Positions 15,926-23,371 of a stretch of DNA of 39,118 bases are shown here, piece after piece. Source of the DNA: an uncultured Bacteroidales bacterium (GTDB taxonomy: Bacteria; Bacteroidota; Bacteroidia; Bacteroidales; UBA932); contig CALVAD010000014.1 of NCBI GenBank assembly GCA_944325495.1, forward strand, positions 1-39,118, read 5' to 3'. Positions within the stretch are counted from its first letter, which is position 1. Every line of letters starts with the position of its first letter. The position numbers were made by a program, and so were the translations under genes. The notes under the pieces were generated by a model. That model worked only from the letters and a program-made list of their open reading frames with translations. It was not told the DNA's origin and ran no database searches.

Positions 15926-17689
15926 ATGAGGTATCTCGAGCTGCTCGCTCCGGCAAGGAACATTGAAATCGGCATCGCGGCCATAGACTGCGGTGCCGAT
16001 GCCGTATATATAGGAGGTCCGGACTTCGGGGCGCGGAAGGACGCCGGCAACAGCATCGAGGACATAGGGAAGCTCTGCGCCTACGCCCACAGGTTCGGAG
16101 CGAGAGTGTTCGTGACCTTCAACACCCTGCTGCGGCCCGATGAACTCGCGCAGGCGAAAGCCCAGATGCTCGCGGCCCAGGAGGCCGGCGCCGACGCATT
16201 CATAGTCAGGGATCCGGCAATTTTCGGATGGAAGGAGATCAGCATACCGCTGCACGCCTCCACCCAATGCGCTATAAGGACGGCCGAAAGAGCCCGGCTC
16301 TACGAATCGCTGGGCTGCGCCAGGATAGTGCTCGAAAGGGAGCTTCCGCTGTCGGCCGTAAGGGAGATCGCCGCCTCCACCGACTGCGAGATAGAATTCT
16401 TCGTGCACGGTGCGCTCTGTGTCTGCTACAGCGGCGAGTGCCGCATGTCGGAACGCATCAACGGACGCAGCGCCGACAGAGGGGAATGCATACAGGCCTG
16501 CCGCTCGCTCTACGATCTGGTGGACGGAGACGGGAACGTCCTGCTGCGCAACAAGGCGGTCCTGTCCCTCAAGGACCTGAACCTGAAGGACAGGCTCGGG
16601 GACCTTGCCGACGCGGGCGTGGTGTCGTTCAAGATCGAAGGACGGCTCAAGAACGCTTCATATGTCAAGACCGTGGTCAGGGAGTACGACATGGCTCTCG
16701 ACGCTCTGGTCGGAAGCCGTCCGGACCTTTATGCCAGGTCCTCCTTCGGCCGGATCAGATGCGGATTCAGGCCCGACAGCGCCAAAGCCTTCAACCGCGG
16801 TTTCACCGAACTCTATCTCGACGGGAAGCGCGGCGGCTGGTCGTCGATGGACGCTCCCAAATCAATGGGTGAAGCCGTGGGACAGGTGAAGAGCATACGC
16901 CGTCAGCAGGCGCAGATGCGCATAGAGCTCAAAACGCCGAAAAACGGTCTCGACCTTCACAACGGCGACGGATTCGCCTTCGTGACCGCCGACGGCATAA
17001 CCGGATTCAGGGGAGACATCTGCGAAGGCCGCAGCATCACAGCCAGGAATGTCCCGGATCTGCGCGAGGGGATGACGCTCTACCGCAACATAAACGCCGC
17101 CTATGAGAAGCAGCTGGAAAGCGGAAGCTGCCACCGGGAGATTCCGGTATCCCTCAAACTGCGCATACACGGGAAATATGTAATCGAGACCGAGGCCCGG
17201 AGTCAGGACGGAAGAGTCAGCAGAAGCACCTTCAACGCGGATCTCGACACCGCGGACAACGGCGGCAGAATCAGGGCGATGCTGCACGAACAGCTCTCGA
17301 AGCATGCCGGAATCTACGCCTTCTCGCTCGACGATCTCGACATAGAGACTGCCGGAGAAAGGCTTCCGCTGCTGAGCGTCTCCACTATCAACAGCATCAG
17401 AAGGATGCTCGCCGACGACCTCGACTCGATTCCCGCCGGAAAGATTCCGCTTGCGCACGGCAGGCGGGACGAAGACGCCGCGGCGAAAATCCCGCTGCTT
17501 GAAAGACGCGGCGGGGACGAACCCCTGATGAGATCAAGATACTGCGTCCGTCACGAACTCGGGCTATGCCCCCGCTTTCAGGGAGCGAAGGCCCCCGACA
17601 GGCTGTTCCTGCTGAACAACGGCAGAAGATTCGCCCTGAACTTCGACTGCGCGGCCTGCGAAATGACCGTCACCGAAGTGCGAAAGTGA
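15926..17689 (+). CDS. U32 family protein, RlhA-type 23S rRNA hydroxylase candidate
   Basis: 587 residues. The N-terminal U32 domain (residues 1-280) has LELLAPARNIEIGIAAIDCG, DAVYIGGPDFGARKDAGNS and the cysteine block C165-x-C167-x4-C172 ... C188-x3-C192 (HGALCVCYSGECRMSERING and GECIQACR), followed by SLKDLNLKDRL and the FKIEGRLKNASYVKTVV signature. The C-terminal part ends with RHELGLCPRFQ and FALNFDCAACEMTV, extra cysteines seen in the long U32 group with a DUF3656-like domain. E. coli RlhA (YdcP), which hydroxylates C2501 of 23S rRNA, belongs to this group; older annotation as collagenase is unlikely. Starts directly after the TPR gene's stop; 3' end overlaps a convergent gene by 20 bases. 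Confidence 0.88.
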   Translation: MRYLELLAPARNIEIGIAAIDCGADAVYIGGPDFGARKDAGNSIEDIGKLCAYAHRFGARVFVTFNTLLRPDELAQAKAQMLAAQEAGADAFIVRDPAIFGWKEISIPLHASTQCAIRTAERARLYESLGCARIVLERELPLSAVREIAASTDCEIEFFVHGALCVCYSGECRMSERINGRSADRGECIQACRSLYDLVDGDGNVLLRNKAVLSLKDLNLKDRLGDLADAGVVSFKIEGRLKNASYVKTVVREYDMALDALVGSRPDLYARSSFGRIRCGFRPDSAKAFNRGFTELYLDGKRGGWSSMDAPKSMGEAVGQVKSIRRQQAQMRIELKTPKNGLDLHNGDGFAFVTADGITGFRGDICEGRSITARNVPDLREGMTLYRNINAAYEKQLESGSCHREIPVSLKLRIHGKYVIETEARSQDGRVSRSTFNADLDTADNGGRIRAMLHEQLSKHAGIYAFSLDDLDIETAGERLPLLSVSTINSIRRMLADDLDSIPAGKIPLAHGRRDEDAAAKIPLLERRGGDEPLMRSRYCVRHELGLCPRFQGAKAPDRLFLLNNGRRFALNFDCAACEMTVTEVRK

Positions 17690-18839
17690 CCACGACGTCT
17701 CCGAAACGGCCCGACACTTCGTCCTTGCCCTCGAAGAAGGAACTTGAGAGCTGACCCCTCCAGACGATGTCGTCCCTGTCCTTATAAGGTATGTTGATTT
17801 CGAAGCCGTAGGATCTGGAATTGTACTTGACCACTGCGGAGCATTTCCATGAAGTGGTCTTCCCTCCGTCATCCTCTATGATGAGGAAGGCTATGTTTTC
17901 CATCTGCGGGGTAAGGCTGGTCAGCAGCAGGGCGTCCAGAGGAATCGTCCTGCCGAGCTGCCGGCGCTTGACCACGACCATGAAATCCGTCACCGAAGGC
18001 GTATAGAGCCTGAGTTCCTCGTCAGTCGTGGCCTTGAAGCCGTCGACCGCGCCGCACTTTATGAAGAATTCCGAAGCTCCCCCGAACCAGGAATCATAAT
18101 TCCTGAGCATCTGAAGCGACTTGACGAAAAGCATGCGGCTCTCCCCGTCCTCCTCCCCTCCGACTATGGAGACGGCAGGAGAAGCGGACGGAGTCCCCTC
18201 GCTTTCTTCCCGGAACATGCCGAGCGGGGTGAAGGCGGCATCGTCGTTGCGGTTGATGACCCATACGGGACGCGTCATGGCGAGCTGTTCGTCCACGAGC
18301 ACCGAATCCACCACCTCGGCGCCGTCCGGCCCGTATTCAAGGACATATCCCATGTTGGTCTCGGCCCCGTAGCCGGGGTCATAGGTGATTATGGGCAGGG
18401 TGCTGCCGTCCCAGTCCTCCGAATACGGCCAGTATATCTGGATATCCGATGAGGACAGCGCGTTCATGTAGTCCTCCGCGCCCGAAGCGCCTGACCGGGT
18501 CCGGGGATTCGCCGCGAGATATTCGGCGAAAAGGTCCCTTATAGGTCTGGAATAGGCCGACGACTTCGTCTCCGAATGCTCGTCCCCCACGCCGGCCCCG
18601 GGAGACTCGAACAGATCGTTCATCATGTACTCCTCGTCATATCCGTTTCCGGAGGAGGAACCCACGGCATCATAGACTTCCATCAGGTGCTCCCTTTCGA
18701 GCGGAAGTTCCGACATTATCCTGGCGACTTCCGAAAGCGCCGCGGCCGATACCGAGGGAGACGGCACAGGCACGGTCGATTCCCGGTTGCAGGAAACGGC
18801 GGCAAGCAGTACGACTGCATAGAATCTGAAGTTTTTCAT
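17670..18839 (-). CDS. Putative lipoprotein, function unknown
   Basis: 389 residues from the ATG at 18839. The N-terminus MKNFRFYAVVLLAAVSCNRE is a type II signal peptide with the lipobox AAVSC, so the protein should be attached to a membrane through Cys17. The mature part is acidic, with a low-complexity Pro/Ser/Val stretch after the cysteine, then a large domain with DIQIYWPYSEDWDGSTLPIITYDP and TRPVWVINRNDDAAFTPLG, and a beta-rich C-terminus (SYGFEINIPYKDRDDIVWRG). I do not recognise a family. It is a single gene with its own weak promoter (TTACTTTG at 18864-18871, one mismatch) and overlaps the end of the U32 gene by 20 bases. Confidence 0.85.
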   Translation of the reverse strand: MKNFRFYAVVLLAAVSCNRESTVPVPSPSVSAAALSEVARIMSELPLEREHLMEVYDAVGSSSGNGYDEEYMMNDLFESPGAGVGDEHSETKSSAYSRPIRDLFAEYLAANPRTRSGASGAEDYMNALSSSDIQIYWPYSEDWDGSTLPIITYDPGYGAETNMGYVLEYGPDGAEVVDSVLVDEQLAMTRPVWVINRNDDAAFTPLGMFREESEGTPSASPAVSIVGGEEDGESRMLFVKSLQMLRNYDSWFGGASEFFIKCGAVDGFKATTDEELRLYTPSVTDFMVVVKRRQLGRTIPLDALLLTSLTPQMENIAFLIIEDDGGKTTSWKCSAVVKYNSRSYGFEINIPYKDRDDIVWRGQLSSSFFEGKDEVSGRFGDVVVTFALR

Positions 18840-18937
18840 GGCTCGAATATCGTTTGTCTGCCGCAAAGTAAACGATTGCGAGCCGATTTATGACAATTTC
18901 AATCGATTAATTCAGGCATGGGACGAAATCTCCGGAT

Positions 18938-19834
18938 TCAGCCCTCCAGGGATGACTCGCGGGCGTGACGGAGGGACGAGCTGAAACGGACGAAACGGTT
19001 TCTGGACAGAAAATCCTCCAGAATTTCCGTTTTTTCATATCCCGCGTCCCTGAAGACTCCGGCGGATTCGGAGCCGAGAGTCTCGTTTATCTCCACGATG
19101 CCTTCTCCCGAAGAGGACATTACACGGCGGGCTATGGAGGCTATGGCACTGCAGAACCTCAACGGATCGTCGTCCGGGACGAAAAGCGCAAGACCGGGTT
19201 CGTGCTCCAGGACATTGGCCCGCATCAGAGCCTTCTCCTTCTCCAGCACATACGGAGGATTGCCGAGAACAAGGTCGAAGTCCCCCTCTAATCCGGGACA
19301 TCCGGCCAGAACATCCGAACATAGGAAACGAGGGGCTACCACACCGGGAGGGAGGTCGGAGAACTGGCTGCGTGCCAGATCGAGCGCCGGCTCCGAAATA
19401 TCCACGGCCGTCACGGCCGTGCCGGGCATTTCCAAGGCGATGCTCCATGCGATGCAGCCCGAGCCGGTGCACAGATCCAGCACCTTTCCGCCATGCCCCG
19501 GGGTGCGCAGGAAGGCCAGCGCCTCCCCGACCAGCTGCTCGGTCTCCGGCCTGGGGATGAGCACGGAGGGATTCACCTTGAACTTGCGGCCGCGAAACCA
19601 GGAAAAACCCAGCACATACTGGACAGGCTCTCCCGCCGAAAGCCGCTTCACATCGGAGCACAGCCTTTCCGCCTCGTTTTCCGGAATCACCAGACCCGGC
19701 TCCACTATATGGGCATAGCTTTTCACCCCGAGCCTTTCTTCACAGAGCACCGAAACGATGCTCCGCGCCTCGGGCGAAGGATACAACTCAACGAGAGCCG
19801 CCGCCGAATCCTTCACGAAATCGGAAAGCAGCAC
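18938..19834 (-). CDS. prmC: Release factor glutamine methyltransferase
   Basis: Methylates the Gln of the GGQ motif in peptide release factors using S-adenosylmethionine. 298 residues. Helical N-terminal domain with GEPVQYVLGFSWF, LIPRPETEQLV, SAM loop LDLCTGSGCIAWS (119-131), and the catalytic N192-P-P-Y195 motif (LVLGNPPYVLEKE). Uses GTG as start, overlapping the stop codon of ddl by one base (TAGTG), which means initiation probably relies on ribosomes finishing ddl. Last gene of the PBP1A-ddl-prmC operon. Confidence 0.94.
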   Translation of the reverse strand: MLLSDFVKDSAAALVELYPSPEARSIVSVLCEERLGVKSYAHIVEPGLVIPENEAERLCSDVKRLSAGEPVQYVLGFSWFRGRKFKVNPSVLIPRPETEQLVGEALAFLRTPGHGGKVLDLCTGSGCIAWSIALEMPGTAVTAVDISEPALDLARSQFSDLPPGVVAPRFLCSDVLAGCPGLEGDFDLVLGNPPYVLEKEKALMRANVLEHEPGLALFVPDDDPLRFCSAIASIARRVMSSSGEGIVEINETLGSESAGVFRDAGYEKTEILEDFLSRNRFVRFSSSLRHARESSLEG

Positions 19835-20850
19835 TATTGATCTTCGATTATCCCGGTGAGGAAGGCTGTCATGTCAAGCCCCGCCGCATTCACCATCTTG
19901 GGCACCAGAGACGCGCTCGTCATGCCGGGAATGGTATTGACCTCCAGGAAATACAGTCCGTCCCCGGCGAGGATATAGTCCATGCGGACAACGCCGCGGC
20001 AGCCGAGACGGGAATAGATGGCGGATGTGGTTTCCGACAGCAGCGCGGCCTCCTCCGCATTGACCTCTGCCGGACATATCTCCCTGCTGCGGCCGTTGTA
20101 CTTGGCGTCGTAGTCGAAATATTCGTTCTCCGTCACTATTTCTATCGGAGGAAGCGTCCTGACCTCGCCGCCGGAACGGTAAGCGGCTACAGTGAGCTCC
20201 CTTCCGGTCACGCCCTGCTCGACAAGGACCGACGGGCCCTCGGAGAATGCGAACCTGACCGCCGCCTCAAGGCCGGAGGCGTCATTCACCTTCGACACGC
20301 CGAAACTGGAGCCACCCTGGGTCGGTTTGACGAATACCGGGAAGCGGAGCCTGCGTCCGGTCTCCTCCGCAAAGGCCTTTATGTCCATACCTTCGCGCAC
20401 GAAGGCGTCCGGAGCCATCTTGACGCAATCCAGACAGCGGAGGTAGCTTTTGCATGAATATTTGTCGAATGCTATCGTGCTCACATACGAACTGCAGGTG
20501 TTGAACGGCACGCCAAGCATCTCAAGATAGCCCTGCATCAGGCCGTTCTCGCCCGGAGCTCCGTGCTGGACGATGTAGGCATAGTCGAACCTGACCTTCT
20601 CGCCGAGAAGGGTGACCGAGAAATCGTTCTTGTCCACTTCCGGCCTGGCGCCCTCGGGGAAAGTCACCCTCATGGAGCTGCGTTTCTTGCATGCGACGAG
20701 CGACCATTTCCCGAAACGGGCGAAAATCTCGTATATGTCGTATCTGTCGCCGTCGAGGCGGGAAGACACGAACTCGCCGCTGCGGCAGGAGACCTCGCTC
20801 TCGGAGGTGTCGCTGCCGTATATCACGGCGATTGAACAATACTTGCTCAT
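19834..20850 (-). CDS. ddl: D-alanine--D-alanine ligase
   Basis: ATP-grasp enzyme making the D-Ala-D-Ala end of peptidoglycan stem peptides in the cytoplasm. 338 residues. Motifs: FDYAYIVQHGAPGENGLMQG (substrate-binding; here HGAPGENG as in many Bacteroidetes Ddl, HGxxGEDG elsewhere), TIAFDKYSCK, FVKPTQGGSSFGVSKV, VEQGVTGRELTVA, and VRMDYILAGDGLYFLEVNTIPGMTSASL with the metal-binding ExN. Lies 6 bases after the PBP1A stop and overlaps prmC by one base. The co-transcription of cell wall precursor ligase with a transglycosylase/transpeptidase makes functional sense. Confidence 0.95.
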   Translation of the reverse strand: MSKYCSIAVIYGSDTSESEVSCRSGEFVSSRLDGDRYDIYEIFARFGKWSLVACKKRSSMRVTFPEGARPEVDKNDFSVTLLGEKVRFDYAYIVQHGAPGENGLMQGYLEMLGVPFNTCSSYVSTIAFDKYSCKSYLRCLDCVKMAPDAFVREGMDIKAFAEETGRRLRFPVFVKPTQGGSSFGVSKVNDASGLEAAVRFAFSEGPSVLVEQGVTGRELTVAAYRSGGEVRTLPPIEIVTENEYFDYDAKYNGRSREICPAEVNAEEAALLSETTSAIYSRLGCRGVVRMDYILAGDGLYFLEVNTIPGMTSASLVPKMVNAAGLDMTAFLTGIIEDQ

Positions 20851-20856
20851 ATTCTG

Positions 20857-23247
20857 CTAGTTGAAATAATAATCCTCCTCCTCGGAAGCGCCGGTCACGG
20901 ACTCGGAGCCGACATAGTCCTCGCTGTAGCCGCCGAGGAAGATCCCCTCAGTGTCGCAGTCGAAGGTGAGCGCGCCGGTGGAAGGCGGCGCGAAGGTGTC
21001 AAGTTCCGACCAGCCTATGGTCGGATCGGCCAGGCATTTCTGCATCCACAGGCCCCATATGGGCAGCGACATGTTGGAGCCGCTTCCGAGCGCGAGCGAG
21101 TTGAAGTGGACCTGCCTGTCCTCTCCGCCCACCCACACTCCTGCGGTGATGTTCGGCGTATAGCCTATGAACCATCCGTCGGAGTTGTCGTTGGTCGTAC
21201 CGGTCTTTCCGGCAATCTCCCCCTTGAGCCGGTAGACGGAACGCAGGCGCGCTCCGGTTCCTTCGTTCACGACGGCCTTCATGAGGTCGACCATCAGATA
21301 GGCGGTCTGCTCGGAAATCGCCTCGCGCTTGCGGGTGGAATAGCGGCCTATCTCGACTCCCTCGCTGTCGGTGATTCTCGTGACATACTGGGGATAGACA
21401 TAGGTGCCGTGCGAGGGGAAGACGTTATATGCCGAAACCATGTCGAACACATTGACCTCGGCGGGGCCGACGCAGAGCGAGTAGACTTCGTCGATATGGG
21501 TCATGATACCCATCTGGCGCATCATGGAGGCGAGGGCGGAAGGCCCGAACTCCTTCATCAGATAGGCCGATATGTTGTTGGAGCTTCTCGAAAGACCCCA
21601 GCGGAGGGTGACCGTCTGACCTATGTATTCCTCCCTGTCCGTGCTCCTGGGCGTCCATGTGGAACCGTCGAAAAGCACGAAGGTCTGGGGCAGGTTGACC
21701 ACCTTGTCGCAGGGAGTCATGCCCTCCTGCATGGCGAGGGTGTAGAGGAAGGGCTTCACGGTCGAGCCGATCTGCCGCTTGCCCTGGCTCACGTTGTCGT
21801 ATTTGAAATAACGGTAGTTCGGACCGCCGACATAAGCCTTGACATGGCCGCTGCCGGGCTCTATCGCCACGAATCCGCAGCGGAGTATCGACTTGTAGTA
21901 GCGGATGGAGTCGTCCGGGGTCATGGTAGTGTCGACATAGCCCTTGTCGTTCCAAGCGAACACCCTCATCTTCACGGGTTCGCGGAACTGGGCGTAGATT
22001 TCGGCGTCGCTCTTTCCGGCGCGGTGCTGCATGCGGTAGCGGTCGCTCCAGCGCCTCGCCTGCTGCATCAGCATGTCCACGGTCTTCTTGTCCACGCTGT
22101 TGGCGAAAGGCTTGTTGGTCTTCCAGCGCACCTCGCGGTCGAACAGTTTCTGGAGATGTCCGCCGAGATACTCCTCCACGGCCTCCTCGGCGTACTGCTG
22201 CATCTTGTAGTTGATGGTGGTGTATATCCGCAGCCCGTCCCTGTCGAGGTTGTAGCCGGAGCCGTCTGCCTTCTTGTTTTTGTTGAGCCAGCCGTATATC
22301 GGATCCTCACGCCAGCGGATGGAGTCCTGGGCATAGTCCTCGGCATACTGGTAATCGGAGCGGCGGGGCTTTCCGGCGTTCATGTCGCGGCGGAGCATGT
22401 CGCGAAAATACGGGGCGAGACCCGAATTGTGGTCGAGGACCTGATAGTCGAGCTCTATCGGGAGGGCGCAGAGCGAATCCCTCTGGGCTTCGCTCAGGAA
22501 GCCGTTCTTCTCCATCTGGCCAAGCACGAAGTTCCTGCGCTGCAGGGAATAGTCGGGATTCAGGACCGGATTGTAGCGCGTCGGCTTGTTGACCATGCCT
22601 ACGAGCAGGGCGGCCTCCTCGACGAGCAGGTCGGCGGGCTCCTTTCCGAAGAAAGTCTCGGACGCCGCCTTGACTCCGTATGCCCCGCTGCCGAAGAAAA
22701 TGGAATTGAGATACATGTCCATTATCTCGTTCTTCGTGTAGTCGCGCTCCAGCTTCACGGCGGTGATCCATTCCTTGAGCTTGGTCTGGACCATCACGAC
22801 CGCCGACCAGCCGGGGAAATTGCTTCTGACCTCGCGGCGCGGATACAGGGTCTTCGCGAGCTGCTGGGTGATGGTGCTGCCGCCGCCCTGGCTCGAATCC
22901 TGCATCAGGATCGTCTTCACCAGAACGCGCGCGAGACTCTTCATGTCTATTCCCGAATGCTCGTAGAAGCGGGCGTCCTCGGTCGCCACGGCGGCGTTCA
23001 CCAGATAAGGCGAGAGCTCGTCGTATGCGACGTATGTCCTGTTCTCTATATGGAAGGTCGTCAGGACCTCGCCGTTCTCGGCGATGACCTGGGTCGCAAG
23101 CTTGTTGTCAGGGTGCTCAAGCTCCTCGAACGACGGGATCTCGGCGAAGAGCCCGACAAGCACGAGCGCAAGTATCAAAATCGCGAACGGTGCTGTGACG
23201 AGTATCCAGAACCATCTGATAATCTTTTTCTTGGTGCTATCTTTCAT
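20857..23247 (-). CDS. Bifunctional class A penicillin-binding protein (PBP1A type)
   Basis: Peptidoglycan glycosyltransferase and transpeptidase, anchored in the inner membrane and acting in the periplasm. With the ATG at 23247 (MKDSTKKKIIRWFWILVTAP) it has 796 residues: one membrane segment (about 11-34), GT51 domain with ATE90-DARFYEHSGID and GGGSTITQQLAKTLYPRR, then the transpeptidase domain with S495-T-V-K498 (nucleophile Ser), S555-S-N557 and K681-T-G683. All catalytic motifs are present. The C-terminus ends in an acidic tail rich in Asp, Glu and Tyr. An upstream in-frame start at 23283 would add 12 basic residues and is less likely. First gene of the operon with ddl and prmC. Confidence 0.95.
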   Translation of the reverse strand: MKDSTKKKIIRWFWILVTAPFAILILALVLVGLFAEIPSFEELEHPDNKLATQVIAENGEVLTTFHIENRTYVAYDELSPYLVNAAVATEDARFYEHSGIDMKSLARVLVKTILMQDSSQGGGSTITQQLAKTLYPRREVRSNFPGWSAVVMVQTKLKEWITAVKLERDYTKNEIMDMYLNSIFFGSGAYGVKAASETFFGKEPADLLVEEAALLVGMVNKPTRYNPVLNPDYSLQRRNFVLGQMEKNGFLSEAQRDSLCALPIELDYQVLDHNSGLAPYFRDMLRRDMNAGKPRRSDYQYAEDYAQDSIRWREDPIYGWLNKNKKADGSGYNLDRDGLRIYTTINYKMQQYAEEAVEEYLGGHLQKLFDREVRWKTNKPFANSVDKKTVDMLMQQARRWSDRYRMQHRAGKSDAEIYAQFREPVKMRVFAWNDKGYVDTTMTPDDSIRYYKSILRCGFVAIEPGSGHVKAYVGGPNYRYFKYDNVSQGKRQIGSTVKPFLYTLAMQEGMTPCDKVVNLPQTFVLFDGSTWTPRSTDREEYIGQTVTLRWGLSRSSNNISAYLMKEFGPSALASMMRQMGIMTHIDEVYSLCVGPAEVNVFDMVSAYNVFPSHGTYVYPQYVTRITDSEGVEIGRYSTRKREAISEQTAYLMVDLMKAVVNEGTGARLRSVYRLKGEIAGKTGTTNDNSDGWFIGYTPNITAGVWVGGEDRQVHFNSLALGSGSNMSLPIWGLWMQKCLADPTIGWSELDTFAPPSTGALTFDCDTEGIFLGGYSEDYVGSESVTGASEEEDYYFN

Positions 23248-23296
23248 CAACTTCTGTTTTCGCCGCAAAACACTCGCGGTCAAAGCAAAACAATTA

Positions 23297-23304
23297 CAAA
23301 ATTA
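23297..23304 (-). promoter_or_regulatory. Candidate -7 box of the PBP1A-ddl-prmC operon
   Basis: TAATTTTG towards PBP1A, 49 bases before its ATG at 23247. No clear -33. Confidence 0.5.
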
Positions 23305-23314
23305 GCGATTAAAT

Positions 23315-23346
23315 TTTGAATTTTACCGAGTTTGTGATTTTCTTTG
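23315..23346 (+). promoter_or_regulatory. Promoter of topA
   Basis: TTTG at 23315-23318 and TTTCTTTG at 23339-23346 (one mismatch to TAnnTTTG), 20 bases apart. Transcription should start at about 23350, right on an upstream ATG at 23351, which supports the downstream ATG at 23372. Confidence 0.55.
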
Positions 23347-23371
23347 CAGAATGAATTTGCAAAGCAGTGAA

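Noticed and set aside
21106-23319. A 737-codon open frame on the plus strand opposite PBP1A.
   Set aside because: PBP1A on the minus strand has every catalytic motif; the antisense frame arises because a GC-rich coding strand rarely creates stops in certain opposite frames, and its product has no recognisable domain.
23351-23371. TopA start at the ATG at 23351.
   Set aside because: It falls on the predicted transcription start, and family proteins begin at the position of the ATG at 23372.
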